A stretch of 47,704 nt of DNA from Candidatus Daviesbacteria bacterium (GCA_016176405.1 JACOXG010000014.1:1-47704); one strand, 5' to 3'; shown: positions 8,207 to 23,400, numbered from the stretch's first letter. Made by a program: numbers and translations. Notes: a model not told the origin generated them from the sequence alone.

Positions 8207-10642
8207 CTAAATGACAAGGTTGATAATCTTTCCAGGGACATAGATGGTTTTTTTCACAGTTTTCCCTGTCAGAAATTTTTGAATTTTTTCTGACTTTTTT
8301 GCCATTTTTTCTACAACTTCTTTATTACTTAATATATCATTTTGTATCAACAGGGTGTCTCTGACTTTACCATTTACCTGGATTACTACCAATACCTGGT
8401 CTTGTTGAAGATGCTTATTATCAAATTTTGGCCAAGACTGCTGATGTATGGAATATTTGGCTTCCAAAATTTGCCATAATTCTTCTGTTATATGCGGTGC
8501 AAATGGGGCTAAAAGAAGCAAAAAACTCCTAAATTCTTCTTTACTAACTTTTTCTTTACGACATAAGTGATTTAACCACTCCATCAAAGCTGCCACCGCT
8601 GTATTAAACTTAATATTCTCCAAATCTTCTGTGACTTTTTTGATGGTTTTATGCATGATATTCAGATCTTTAAATCCTAACTTTTCAGCCTGAGAACCTA
8701 ACTTTTCCTGCAATAGCCAGACTCTTTGTAAGAAATGGTAGACTCCACCCAAACCGCCCGGATTCCAGGGAGCCACAATATCATATGGTCCAATAAAACA
8801 AAGGTACAGCCTGACAGCGTCTGCGCCATACTCCTTAATTTGTTCATCCGGATTAACCACATTGCCCCGGGATTTGCTCATCCTAGAGCCATCAGGGCCT
8901 AAAATTACCCCATGGTGAACTCTCTTTTTGGCATATTCCTCTCCTAAGTTACCTAAGACACCTAAATCACTTAAGAACTTATAGAAGAATCTGGAATATA
9001 AAGTATGGCCCAAGGTATGTTCTGCTCCTCCAAAGTAAATATCAACTGGCATCAAAGCTTTTAAACGTATCGAACTCGCTATTTCTGTATCATTTTTATT
9101 ATCCAAATACCTTAAAAAATACCAAGAGGAATCTACAAAAGTATCCATAGTTTCAGCTTCTCTTTTAGCCTCACCCCCACAATTTGGGCACTTAACATTA
9201 ATCCAATCCTCAGCTGTAGCCAGAGGTGGTTTACCTTTTGGTGTGTAATCCACCTTATACGGCAGCTCCACCGGCAGATCTTCCTCAGGCACAGGCACAG
9301 TCCCACAGTTATCACAATAAATAATAGGTATGGGCGCTCCCCAATATCTCTGCCTGGAAATAGACCAATCATGAAGATGATATTGAATTTTTCTCTTTCC
9401 ATATCTTTTCTTTTCAATATAATCAATGATGTCGTGACGTACTTCTTCCCATCTTCTGCCTTTAAACTCCTCAGGCTCCTGGAGAATGCCATCCGGTGCG
9501 TGATGATAACAATACTCAAGGTTCTTCACTTTCTCAGCTTCCTTAGGATCTTTTGGAAACATCACAGGATGGAGTGGAATATCATATTTTTTGGCAAAGG
9601 CAAAGTCCCTCTCGTCGTGGGCACTTGAATTAACTACACCTGTTCCATACTCATAAATAACAAAAGAAGCCACCCATATAGGAATGGATTTTCCAGTTGG
9701 GGTATATTCTAAATACCTTCCAGTAAATACCCCCTCAATATCTCTATCTATCTCAAACTTATTCATCATCTTTTTCTTTTTTATTTTCTCTACAAACCCC
9801 ATTACCTCTTTCTCATGTTCTGTACCTTTTACAAGTTCATAAACCATGGGGTGTTCAGGAGCAATCACTGTGAAAGTTTGAGCCATAAAGGTTTGAGGCA
9901 CAGAATCAAACATCTCAAAATGAATATCCATATCTTTGACTTTGAATCTAAGATTAACTCCCTCAGATCTTCCAATCCAGTTATTTTGTCCTTCTCTAAT
10001 AGGTTTAGGCCAATCCACGGTTGGATTATCACTCCAGAGCAATCTGTCAGCATATTCTGTGATTCTTAAAAACCATTGTTCTACCTCTTTTTGGACCACT
10101 TCTGTCCCACACCTCCAACATTCTCCAGCCTCCACATTCTCATTGGCCAGCACAGTTTGGCAGTTAGGACACCAGTTTGCTAGCGCTCTCCCTTTATAAG
10201 CGATGCCCTTTTCCAGCATCTTGAGAAAGATCCACTGGTTCCATTTATAATATCCAGGTAGGCAGGTAATTACGCTATTTTCCCAATCATGGATAGCACC
10301 CATTAAGCCAAACTGCTGCTTCATATTCTCAATATTTGACAGAGTCCAATCTCTGGGGTGAACTCCACGAGCGATGGCAGCATTCTCTGCAGGTAGGCCA
10401 AAAGCATCAAAACCATTGGGAAAAAAGACCTGATAGTCTTGCATACGCTTCATTCTGCCTAAAACATCAGGCACGGCAAAGGCAAACCAGTGGCCAATAT
10501 GCAAATCTCCGGAAGGGTAAGTGAATTCAACCAGCAGGTAATATTTCTTAGCTGCTTGATCCAAATCAATAGCATAGAGTTTATCTTCCTGCCATTTTTT
10601 CTGCCACTTAGGCTCAATATCGCTAGGTATGTATTTACGCAT
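8207..10642 (-). CDS. leuS: Leucyl-tRNA synthetase
   Basis: 'TYPSGDLHIGHWFAFAVPDVLGR', 'DTFVDSSWYFLRYLD', 'KMSKS'-type 'SRMSKSRGNVVNPDE'. Confidence 0.98.
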   Translation of the reverse strand: MRKYIPSDIEPKWQKKWQEDKLYAIDLDQAAKKYYLLVEFTYPSGDLHIGHWFAFAVPDVLGRMKRMQDYQVFFPNGFDAFGLPAENAAIARGVHPRDWTLSNIENMKQQFGLMGAIHDWENSVITCLPGYYKWNQWIFLKMLEKGIAYKGRALANWCPNCQTVLANENVEAGECWRCGTEVVQKEVEQWFLRITEYADRLLWSDNPTVDWPKPIREGQNNWIGRSEGVNLRFKVKDMDIHFEMFDSVPQTFMAQTFTVIAPEHPMVYELVKGTEHEKEVMGFVEKIKKKKMMNKFEIDRDIEGVFTGRYLEYTPTGKSIPIWVASFVIYEYGTGVVNSSAHDERDFAFAKKYDIPLHPVMFPKDPKEAEKVKNLEYCYHHAPDGILQEPEEFKGRRWEEVRHDIIDYIEKKRYGKRKIQYHLHDWSISRQRYWGAPIPIIYCDNCGTVPVPEEDLPVELPYKVDYTPKGKPPLATAEDWINVKCPNCGGEAKREAETMDTFVDSSWYFLRYLDNKNDTEIASSIRLKALMPVDIYFGGAEHTLGHTLYSRFFYKFLSDLGVLGNLGEEYAKKRVHHGVILGPDGSRMSKSRGNVVNPDEQIKEYGADAVRLYLCFIGPYDIVAPWNPGGLGGVYHFLQRVWLLQEKLGSQAEKLGFKDLNIMHKTIKKVTEDLENIKFNTAVAALMEWLNHLCRKEKVSKEEFRSFLLLLAPFAPHITEELWQILEAKYSIHQQSWPKFDNKHLQQDQVLVVIQVNGKVRDTLLIQNDILSNKEVVEKMAKKSEKIQKFLTGKTVKKTIYVPGKIINLVI

Positions 10643-10693
10643 AGTCTGATATTAGCATATTTGACAAACTGCGTACAATTTCCAAACGGAGTT

Positions 10694-10799
10694 TGTCATC
10701 CTGTTCTGCCGAAGGCAGGTTATTTGGAACGAAGTGACGAAGGATCTTGGTAGGAATCTAGAACAAGTCTAGAAATTCTTCGCTTCGCTCAGAATGACA
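10694..10799. repeat. REP/MITE-like intergenic element
   Basis: Ends TGTCATcCTG...CAGaATGACA are inverted. Internal TCTGCCgaagGCAGG and TCTAGAacaagTCTAGA hairpins; contains 'AAATTCTTCGCTTCGCTCAGAATGACA'. Confidence 0.6.
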
Positions 10800-10973
10800 C
10801 TCTGTGTCACTTTTCATACCTCTTTTCACAAGTTCAAGTTATTCCTTATCTTAGTTTAAGTGATATATTTTAGATGTATTCTGATCTATACTGCAACTTA
10901 GAACCTACAACCTATAACCTACTTTCCGCTCATGCGGGAATTAACCTAATATCTTTTGATATATATTGACATA

Positions 10974-11003
10974 TTGACAAAGTTTCCTTTAATAATGTAA
11001 TGT
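10974..11003 (+). promoter_or_regulatory. Putative sigma70-type promoter of the ATPase operon
   Basis: TTGACA (10974-10979), 18-nt spacer, TAATGT (10998-11003). Confidence 0.45.
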
Positions 11004-11014
11004 TTAACTAGTTT

Positions 11015-11055
11015 AAACCAGATAGTGGTACTTAAGACGGATACCCTATCTGGTT
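11015..11055 (+). promoter_or_regulatory. Leader hairpin followed by a T-rich tract (attenuator/terminator candidate)
   Basis: AAACCAGATAG (11015-11025) pairs perfectly with CTATCTGGTTT (11045-11055), followed by TTAATTTT. Confidence 0.6.
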
Positions 11056-11097
11056 TTAATTTTACCTCTATCTGTTTACAATCTCTCTGATTTTTAA

Positions 11098-11925
<828 letters not shown>

Positions 11926-11968
11926 CAAGTTACTTGTCACCATTTCCTTTCTATCGTATTATCAATTT

Positions 11969-12628
11969 ATGACCGAACTGTCCAACCCACTAGTATTAAT
12001 TTTATCCTTGGTGGCACTTTTAGGCTTTATTTTATATCTTTGGGAAAATAACTTAAGAAGAAGACAATCCCAACAAGGTCAAAAAATGCTGGAAACTCTT
12101 CATAATTCAATCCAAAAGTCTCAAGATATTGTCGGCCAGGCTGAGCTTGAGGGCGTTAAAATGCTCTCTGATACCAGATTCCAAACTGCCAAACTGGAAC
12201 AACAATACGCTGCCAAATTAACAGAAGTTGTTGAACAATCTAAACAAGCCATAGCCGCCTCCCAAGCCCAACTGGTGCAATTTTTACAAACACTGCAAAG
12301 CCAATCTCAGCAAACTCAGCTAAATAGTCAAAAAGCTGCTGAGGAGAGGATTAATCAGATGTTTGGCACTTTAGAGCAAAGACTGTCTGATTTCTTATTG
12401 CAAACTTCCCAAAAAACCACCTCTTCTATTGAGCTGGAGGTTAAATCTGCCAGGGCTCTGATTGAAAGTTATAAACAACAGCAAATGAAGCTAATTGATG
12501 AAAATATCGTGGCTATGATGGAGGAAACTTTAAATGTGGTGTTGGGCAAAAAGCTGTCTTTGAAAGACCAGCTTGATTTGGTTTATGAAGCATTAGAAAA
12601 AGCCAAAGTGGATAAATTCATAATATGA
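11969..12628 (+). CDS. atpF: ATP synthase b subunit-like
   Basis: Single N-terminal TM and long amphipathic coiled coil; position between c-like and delta genes. Confidence 0.75.
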   Translation: MTELSNPLVLILSLVALLGFILYLWENNLRRRQSQQGQKMLETLHNSIQKSQDIVGQAELEGVKMLSDTRFQTAKLEQQYAAKLTEVVEQSKQAIAASQAQLVQFLQTLQSQSQQTQLNSQKAAEERINQMFGTLEQRLSDFLLQTSQKTTSSIELEVKSARALIESYKQQQMKLIDENIVAMMEETLNVVLGKKLSLKDQLDLVYEALEKAKVDKFII

Positions 12629-12740
12629 GAATTAACCTAATTGACCTAAATTCTAATTGACCTAAATAGAGCCTAATTGGGAATTTGGTCATTTGTCATT
12701 GTTTAGAAATTAGTAATTAGAAATTAGAAATTCTTAAAAT
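12629..12740. repeat. AT-rich inverted repeat copy A (between atpF and atpH)
   Basis: Its reverse complement aligns almost end to end with 17242-17353, sharing 'TTTCTAATTTCTAATTAyTAATTTCTAAACAATGAC' and 'TATTTAGGTCAATTAGAA'. Confidence 0.85.
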
Positions 12741-13223
12741 ATGGATCAACAAATCTTAACTACCATCCTAAATGACACTTTTACTGTGACTCAGCTGAAA
12801 CACAGGCTGGTCATGCTTAAATCATACCTGACCAAAAAACTGTTTGGCACAAGTGATGAGACAAATTTAGAGCAAACAGATTTAAACTGGCTGTCCTCTC
12901 TAGGTGAGGCTTTTTATCAAAAATTTACCAAAGACAATGTTTATCAAATTCTTAATGATCTTCAAACTCAAACTAATCAGATCGTCCCATTAACCATCTA
13001 TTTACCTTTTGAAGTAGAACAATCATCCTCTGCCCAAATAGGTTCATTTGCCAGGACTAGCTTTAACCACCCCACTCTTTTGCTGGAAGTCAGATATGAT
13101 CCCACCCTGATTGCTGGCTGCGCTCTCTCTTGGAAAGGAATTTATCGGGATTATTCTCTCAAAGCTAAAATTGAAGATAAAAAAGAGGAAATTTTAACAA
13201 CTTTTAAATCATTTTTGCGCTAA
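12741..13223 (+). CDS. atpH: ATP synthase delta subunit-like
   Basis: C-terminal 'VRYDPTLIAGCALSWKGIYRDYSLKAKIEDKKEEIL' resembles the AtpH 'DPxLIGGxxxxxGxxxxDxSxxxxLexL' signature; operon position. Confidence 0.75.
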   Translation: MDQQILTTILNDTFTVTQLKHRLVMLKSYLTKKLFGTSDETNLEQTDLNWLSSLGEAFYQKFTKDNVYQILNDLQTQTNQIVPLTIYLPFEVEQSSSAQIGSFARTSFNHPTLLLEVRYDPTLIAGCALSWKGIYRDYSLKAKIEDKKEEILTTFKSFLR

Positions 13224-13225
13224 TT

Positions 13226-14674
13226 ATGAATCAACAAGAAATAGGCTATGTGGCATCCAGCCGGGATTTCCTGGTTAATCTGGATGGTCTACCCACCATC
13301 CATATCAATGATATGGTAGAATCTGACCAGGGACTGCGAGGCTGGGTTAATTCTTTATCTGCTGACACCATTGAAGTCTTAATGGTAGATGAGGGCAATA
13401 TTTTCCCCAAGCAATTATTTAAACGATTACCAACCCGTTTGGGCATTGGGGTGGGAGATTTTCTGATGGGGCGAGCCATCAATTCTTTAGGTATCCCCAT
13501 TGATGGCAAAGGTCCCCTCTCGAAAATGAAGAGTGCTCCTCTGATGGAGTTGGAACAAGCCGCCCCTGGTATTGACAGCCGACAATTTATTGATAGGCAA
13601 TTTTTAACAGGAATTACCTTAATTGATACTCTGATCCCCTTGGGCCGAGGTCAAAGAGAACTGGTGATGGGAGATGCCCATTCTGGAAAAACCGAATTTC
13701 TAATTGATGTGATTGTCAATCAAAAAGGTACTGGAGTAATTTGTATTTATGCCTCAATTGGTAAACCAGCTGTATCTGTCCGTAATTTAATTGATACACT
13801 GGGTGCCAATGGAGCTTTAGAATATACCATCATCATCGCCACTTCCTCCTCTGAGCTGGCACCTTTAATATTCTTAACTCCTAAAACAGCCATGACCATA
13901 GCTCAATATTTTCAAAGCAAAGGTAAAGATGTCTTGTTAGTTTTGGATGATATGGGTACTCATGCCAAAATATATCGAGAAATTGCCCTGCTAGGTAATA
14001 AACCTCCGGGCAAAGAATCCTACCCTGGAGATACCTTTTATCAACAGGCCCATCTTTTGGAACGGGCTGGCAATTTTTTGCCTCAAGCCGGAGGTGGCTC
14101 CATCACCGCCCTACCAGTTTTAGAGTTAAATTTATCAGATTTTACCACCCTGATCCCCACTAATTTAATGTCAACTACTGACGGACATCTGCTTTTTAAG
14201 TCTAATCTATATTCTCAAGGACAAAGACCGGCCATTGATATTGCCCTATCAGTCTCCAGGGTGGGTAGACAAACTCAAGATCGTCTGACTAATATGTTAT
14301 CTCTCAGAATTAGGAGTCTACTCTCATCAGCCCAAGATTTGGAGACTATTTCTAGATTCTCATCTGAGTTATCTGCTGACTCACAATTGATCTTAAGAAG
14401 AAGAGATTTGTTATTGGAAATGCTCAAACAAGACCCACTCACAGCCATTCCTTTATCCATCCAAGTTATTTTATTATCTTTAGTCTTCACTTCCTTTTTA
14501 GGGAATAAAGATAGAAGTTTTGTGGAAAAATATAAAAAGGTCTTGATTGAAGCATTTTTAAAACAACCTAAACTTTTACCAATTACCAAATTCTTAGATA
14601 AGTTCAAAAGTGATGAACAGTTAATTAGAACATTGGAAGGAGTGGAACCAGTATTGGCCAAAATATGCCAGTAA
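13226..14674 (+). CDS. atpA: ATP synthase alpha subunit-like
   Basis: Walker A GDAHSGKT; 'KPPGKESYPGDTFYQQAHLLERAG'; 'GSITALPVLELN'; arginine-finger motif 'SVSRVG'. Confidence 0.93.
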   Translation: MNQQEIGYVASSRDFLVNLDGLPTIHINDMVESDQGLRGWVNSLSADTIEVLMVDEGNIFPKQLFKRLPTRLGIGVGDFLMGRAINSLGIPIDGKGPLSKMKSAPLMELEQAAPGIDSRQFIDRQFLTGITLIDTLIPLGRGQRELVMGDAHSGKTEFLIDVIVNQKGTGVICIYASIGKPAVSVRNLIDTLGANGALEYTIIIATSSSELAPLIFLTPKTAMTIAQYFQSKGKDVLLVLDDMGTHAKIYREIALLGNKPPGKESYPGDTFYQQAHLLERAGNFLPQAGGGSITALPVLELNLSDFTTLIPTNLMSTTDGHLLFKSNLYSQGQRPAIDIALSVSRVGRQTQDRLTNMLSLRIRSLLSSAQDLETISRFSSELSADSQLILRRRDLLLEMLKQDPLTAIPLSIQVILLSLVFTSFLGNKDRSFVEKYKKVLIEAFLKQPKLLPITKFLDKFKSDEQLIRTLEGVEPVLAKICQ

Positions 14675-14693
14675 CAGCTTCACCCTAACAATT

Positions 14694-17241
<2,548 letters not shown>

Positions 17242-17353
17242 TTTTTAAATTTCTAATTTCTAATTATTAATTTCTAAACAATGACGAAATGACCAAATTT
17301 TCAAATTGGGATTTATTTAGGTCAATTAGAAATTAGGTTAATTAGGTCAATTC
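17242..17353. repeat. AT-rich inverted repeat copy B (downstream of atpC)
   Basis: Near reverse-complement copy of 12629-12740. Confidence 0.85.
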
Positions 17354-17375
17354 TTTTATCATTAATAATAACCCC

Positions 17376-17445
17376 TTGACAAATCTATGCAAAACCCTTT
17401 ATGCTGAGTACATAATCTATGCAAAATACCTAGATTGCATAGATT
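17376..17445 (+). promoter_or_regulatory. Promoter with repeated operator-like sites upstream of the giant fibre gene
   Basis: TTGACA (17376-17381), 18-nt spacer, TATGCT (17400-17405). AATCTATGC at 17382 and 17414, inverted copy GCATAGATT at 17437. Confidence 0.6.
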
Positions 17446-17448
17446 TGA

Positions 17449-20400
17449 GCAGATTTAGCAGACGGACATCTAGAAAAAAGAGGCAAAATTACCCCTGTTC
17501 GCAGCGAGGGTGGGACCAGGCTTTACTCACTGGATCAACTCAGACAAATCAGCCCTGCCTCAGTTGAGGAGATTACCCCTACCCCTCCAACCACAGAGGA
17601 GCTACTAGAGAAAGCTTCTCAAGATTCTACCCCATCAGTTTTCCTAACAGATTCTTCCTTTGAGGAGCCTATCAAAGCTCAGGTTGACACCAAACAGCCT
17701 AGTAGCCAACCTCAGGTTGTAACCAAAAAATCCTTTTTCAACAGATCTCTGCTGACTACAGTTATCTCAGTTATTGCTCTATCCTTAACTCTGCTATTTA
17801 CTGGCTCTCGTTTGATTAATTTAGGTCAACAAGATCAATTTTCTCAAAGCAATATAGATATTGCCAAAAATTTTAGATTGTTAATGGAAAAACCAAAGCC
17901 TACTCCCCAACCTGAGGTCCTGGCCGTAACCACTGCTGCTGAATTTTTAGAAATTAACGCCGATACTCAAATAAATGGTGATCTATCTGTCAGAGATTGT
18001 ATCAATGGCATTGCCTTAGAGACAGCAACCACTACCGTTCCAGAGGGATGTATTCCATTAACAGTATCAGAAGCATCCACAATAGATCAAGACCTATCAC
18101 TGTCTTCTTCTCCCACCTTTGCCAGCATCAATTTATCAAATTCATCTGATCAAATAGTCTTTCAATCCGGTGGTCCAACTGGCACTTTAACTTGGACCCC
18201 TACTGATACCAGAACTATTACCCTACCTGATGCCACTACCACTTTGGTGGGAACTGATACTACTCAAACTTTAACCAACAAAACGCTTTCTGGCTCAAAT
18301 AACACTTTTTCTAATATTCCTAATTCTGCTTTATCTAATAATAAAATAACTGTTTCCGCAGGCACTAATTTAACTGGTGGTGGAGATGTATCTTTAGGTG
18401 GATCTACTACTTTAAGCTTAAAGGATTCCATCTCTTTATCCGGTACTCTGACAGTTTCTGGTGCCACAACTTTGTCTTCCACCCTAACAGTTTCAGGCAC
18501 CACCACTTTAAATGCAGTCACCTACACTTGGCCCTCCGCCCAAGGTTCCTCTGATACCTTTTTAGCTAACAATGGCTCAGGCACCTTGAGTTGGTCTGCT
18601 CTAACTTCTGCCGGAGGCTGGACAGATGATGGCACCACTGTTAGGCTGACCACCATCACTGATAATGTGGGCATTGGCACCACCTCCCCCTCTTATAAAT
18701 TGCATGTAGTTGGCAATGTGGGGGTAGGTGGATCATTAACTGTCACATCTGCTACCACCTTATCTGCCTACAGCCAATGTGCAGATCTGGCTAATGGAGG
18801 AAAATTAACTGTTGATTCATCTGGTAATTTGCTCTGTCAGGTAGATTCCACTGCCTCGTTATCCGGAGGAGCCACTGGCGGAGTAACATATTGGGATTCT
18901 CCCACCACAGTTTCCCAATCTGTGGCCAATTTTTATTGGGATTCCACCAACTTCAGATTGGGCATTGGCACTTCCTCTCCTGGTGATTCATTAATAGTAG
19001 CCTCAGGTAATGTGGGGATAGGGTTTACTACACCCACAGCAGCCTTACATGTAGTCCAAGTAAATGCTGCTAATGCTTTTAGGGTAGATGATGTGGCCAA
19101 TGATACCACCCCATTTATTATTGATCAAACTGGCAATGTGGGAATTGGCTTTACTACTGTTGGAGCAAAGCTTGATATTAAAGGGGGAATGCTATTTTTA
19201 GATAATGGAGATTTTAATGAAACTAGAGGTTTAAGATTTAGAAATGCCGCAAATGGTGTATCAGCTACCGGAGGAGGAATATATCAAGCAAATAATGATC
19301 AACTATACATTCAGGCTGGAAGTGGGAATTATATTAATTTTAGGAACTTTGCTAGTGGTCTTGGAGAAGATGTAGTAGGTATAAGTACTATTGGTCCAAG
19401 ATTTGCCATAGGAGCAGTTGGTGTTAGCCAGACCTCAACAATGATGGCAGTCTCTGGTAATGCAGGTATTGGCCTATCTTTTGCTGGGGCAGTTATTCCC
19501 GCTAATGGACTGGCTGTTCAGGGTAATGTGGGGATTGGGATTACTACTGCCAACTCCGTTCTTACTGTTAATGGTGGGGCTACTATTGGATCCTCATACA
19601 ATACCCTAGCTCCCACCAATGGATTATTAGTCCAAGGAAATGTGGGCATTGGCTGGACCTCACCTACTTCTCTACTCCATCTTCTTCAAACAAGCACTTT
19701 TCCTGCCTTCAGAATTGATGATGTGGCAGAAGATACCACTCCCTTTATCATCATGGATACAGGCAATGTAGGAATTGGTAATACTGCTCCAGCTTATGCT
19801 TTAGATGTAACTGGTAATGTGGGTGTTTCTCAATCCCTAACAGTCTCAACTGCTGCTATTCTAGACTCGCTTTCCGTTACCAAATCCATCTCCGCCGCCA
19901 CTTTAGGAACAACGGGTAATGTGGGAGTTGGCGGATCTTTATCTGTCAGCTCTGGAGTCAACTTATTATCTTCCCTAAATGTGACTGGCAATACTCAGCT
20001 TTCATCTGTGGCTGCCTCATCTAACGTCTATTTTACTGGTTTATCAGCCAGCTCAGGAAGCGCTCTCTGTCTTAATTCTGCAAATCAAGTGGTCACTTGT
20101 ACTGTAGGTACTGGTGGAGTCTCCGGATCAGGTTTTGCCGGAGGAGTAGCCTTTTTTGATGGTGCTTCTAATATTACTGCCAACCACAAGTTGTTTTGGA
20201 GTAACTCTGATGCCAGATTGGGAATTGGGACCTCCTCGCCCGGAGATTCATTAGTGGTGGCCTCAGGTAATGTGGGGATAGGGTTTACTACTCCTAAAGC
20301 CTCTTTACATATTGTCAACGCTAATGCTCAGGATTCATTTAGAGTAGAAGATCAGGCAGAAGATACTAGTACTCCTTTCGTGATTGATCAGGCTGGAAAT

Positions 20401-23400
20401 GTTGGTATTGGTACCTCAGTCCCCGGCAATTATAAATTAAATGTGAACGGGGCCAGCTGGTTAAATGGCAGTCTCAAGCTGGATTTAGGCTCAGATGCTA
20501 CCGGAGATGTCTACTATAGAGATTCAAATGGTAACTTTGTCAGACTGCCCATTGGTACTTCAGGACAAGCCTTAGGCATATCCGGGGGAATTCCGGCCTG
20601 GACAGCGGTGGAATCTTTTACTTCAGCTGCTGGTTGGGTTGATGCAGGAGCATATATTAGGCTTTTAACTATGGGAGATAATGTGGGGATTGGGACAACG
20701 GTGGCTCAAGATGCCATAGGAAAACTGCACTTAAGAGGTAATGATGATTCAACAGGTCTAACTTTTGTTACCACTAATAATGCTAACTCCGAATTTGGTT
20801 TAACTGTTTTAAATAATGGCAATGTAGGCATTGGCACTACAAATCCTCAAGGAGGATTAATTGTGGTGGCAGGTGCTGGTAATGTGGGAATTGGCACCTC
20901 AGAACCCGGAAACTATAGACTGACTGTTTTAGGAGATACCAGAATCTCCACAGATGGTATTTTTACTCTTAATTTAGGCTCAGATGCCACCGGTGATATC
21001 TATTATAGAAACTCTTCTGGCAATATTACCAGGTTACCAATAGGTAATTCAGGAGAGGCTCTAGGTGTTTCTAATGGCTTGCCAGTTTGGACTACTAATC
21101 TCTCCTTTACTTCAGCTGCTGGTTGGGTTGATGCAGGAGCATATATTAGGCTTTTAACTATGGGAGATAATGTGGGGATTGGGACCACGGTGGCACAAGA
21201 TCCCTATGCTAAATTACATATCAGAGCAAATGGGACTGGGACTGGTTTAGCCTTTCTGGTAGCTGATAATGACAATGTCCAAAGATTTGCCATCTTAGAT
21301 AATGGCAATGTTGGGATAGGGACAACCGGTCCTGGTGGAATATTAGTAGTGGCCTCTGGTAATGTGGGAGTAGGCTTTACCACCCCAGACAGAGTACTAC
21401 AACTAGCCTCAGATATTAATCTGGTCGGTTCTAATGCTTCCCTTTTGGCTGCCGGGGGAAGCCAATTTGGCATCACTGGTTCATCAGCCACCGGTACTCA
21501 GAAAAAATTAGTCTTAGGTATAGATACTACGGATAACTACGGAGTTATTCAGGCCGGAACCTTGGGTACTAATTATACTTTAGCCTTAAATCCGGCCGGA
21601 GGAAATGTCGGGATTGGCACTACCTCTCCCGCATATCCATTACATTCTTCAGGTAATCTAGGTATTGGTGAAAATATTGGTATTGGCATTACCTCCTCCA
21701 GCACTAGAGGCATCTATTTAGGATTAGCACCTCTTAATGTGGAATTAACCAGGGTTATTCCTAATGTGGTGAATGATTATGTAGACGTTGGACAAGTCAA
21801 TATGGCTAATGGAGCTCATAACTTCCGTATTAGTGTGACCAACTCTGATAATAGTTATTCTGTTTCCAAACAATATCTTGTGACCATAAACTATGATCAA
21901 ACCTCCAATACCTGGCAATGGGTGACTCCTATTTCTGATACAGGTGCTTTTTCTTCCAATAATCATGCCTTAATAGTTAATGTCAATGCTGCTATTGCCA
22001 CCTTTAGGTTGATTAGAACAGCTGGCACAACTGCTGGTACTGCCTATATTAGAATTGAATCAGTCGGACTAACAGCTGATACATTTACTGCTTTATCAAC
22101 TGTTGGTTCTATGACTGCCCCGACTGCTTATTTGGATAGTTCTGTTATCACTCAAACTGATGGTAGTTTAATAGTGGAAGGGAATATAGGGATAGGTTGG
22201 ACAGCAGCCACCCCTCCTGCCTTTCCCAGATTAGGATTATCTGTGTTTGGTAATATAGGAATTGGCATCACCACCGCTAATTCTGCTTTAACTATTAATG
22301 GTGGAGCCAGTATTGGATCTTCATTTAATGTGACTGCTCCTACTAATGGACTAATAGTTCAAGGTAATGTTGGAATAGGTGTCACCTCCCCCACTGCTTT
22401 TAATTTGCAAGTTGCCGGCACTATTGGACCAAATGCGGATGATACTTATGATTTGGGTTCTTCCTCTCTTAGATGGCGAGATCTTTATTTAGGTCCTTCT
22501 TCTTTAAATATAGTCTGTAATGCGGCGGAATGTTCTTCAGCCAGGACCTGGAATATTGGAGTCCAAGAAGCAGTTGGAGGCCAAGGTGGATTAAGAATAG
22601 GTTTATCTACTGCCAGGGATTTTCTTAATATTGATACTAATGGTAATGTAGGAATAGGAGCTTCTATTCCTCAGGGTAAACTGATTATTCAAGGTAATGT
22701 GGGAATAGGATATACCGGACTAAATCAGCTCATTCCAGCCAATGGTTTGGCTGTTTCAGGCAATGTAGGCATTGGGATTACTACAGCCAATTCTAATTTA
22801 GTCGTTGCTGGTAATGCTCACATCGGCACCATTTATCAGGGAATTTCTGCTCCCACCAATGGATTATTTGTAGATGGTAATGTGGGTATTGGGGCCACCA
22901 CTTCTTCTAATGCCTTAGATGTTTGGGGAGGAGCCAGAATTACCGGAACACTTACTATAGATGGATCTTGTACCGGCTGTGGAGGATTATCTGGTGGACA
23001 AAGTGGGGCTGTCACCTATTGGACTGGAGCCAATACGGTTTCTCAATCTGTGGCTAATTTTTACTGGGATTCTTCTAATAACCGGTTAGGCATTGGTACC
23101 TCTTCTCCAGGAGACTCACTAATAGTTGCTTCTGGTAATGTGGGAATTGGCGTTACCACACCTACTTCTCTGTTACAAATTAGTTTAGCTGCCACTGGCA
23201 CTTCTGTTAATTTATCATCAGCCGCCTCCTTAACTTCTGGGACAGCCTTTAATATCAGTGGCAACACTAGCGGCACCCTGTCCGCCTTCACTGGTGATTA
23301 TATTTTAATTAATCCCACCAGAACCTTAACATCAGGTTCAATTACTGACACAGGGAATTTCTTGGAGCTTAATAGATCCAACACCATTGATGGTGCGGCT

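Noticed and set aside
9133-10753. Several ORFs overlapping leuS on both strands
   Set aside because: Shadow ORFs of a confident full-length leuS.
17419-17448. Stop-codon recoding (TAG, TAG, TGA) at the giant gene start
   Set aside because: Other genes in the window use TAG and TGA as ordinary stops (argS ends in TGA); a frameshift or decayed HTH is simpler.
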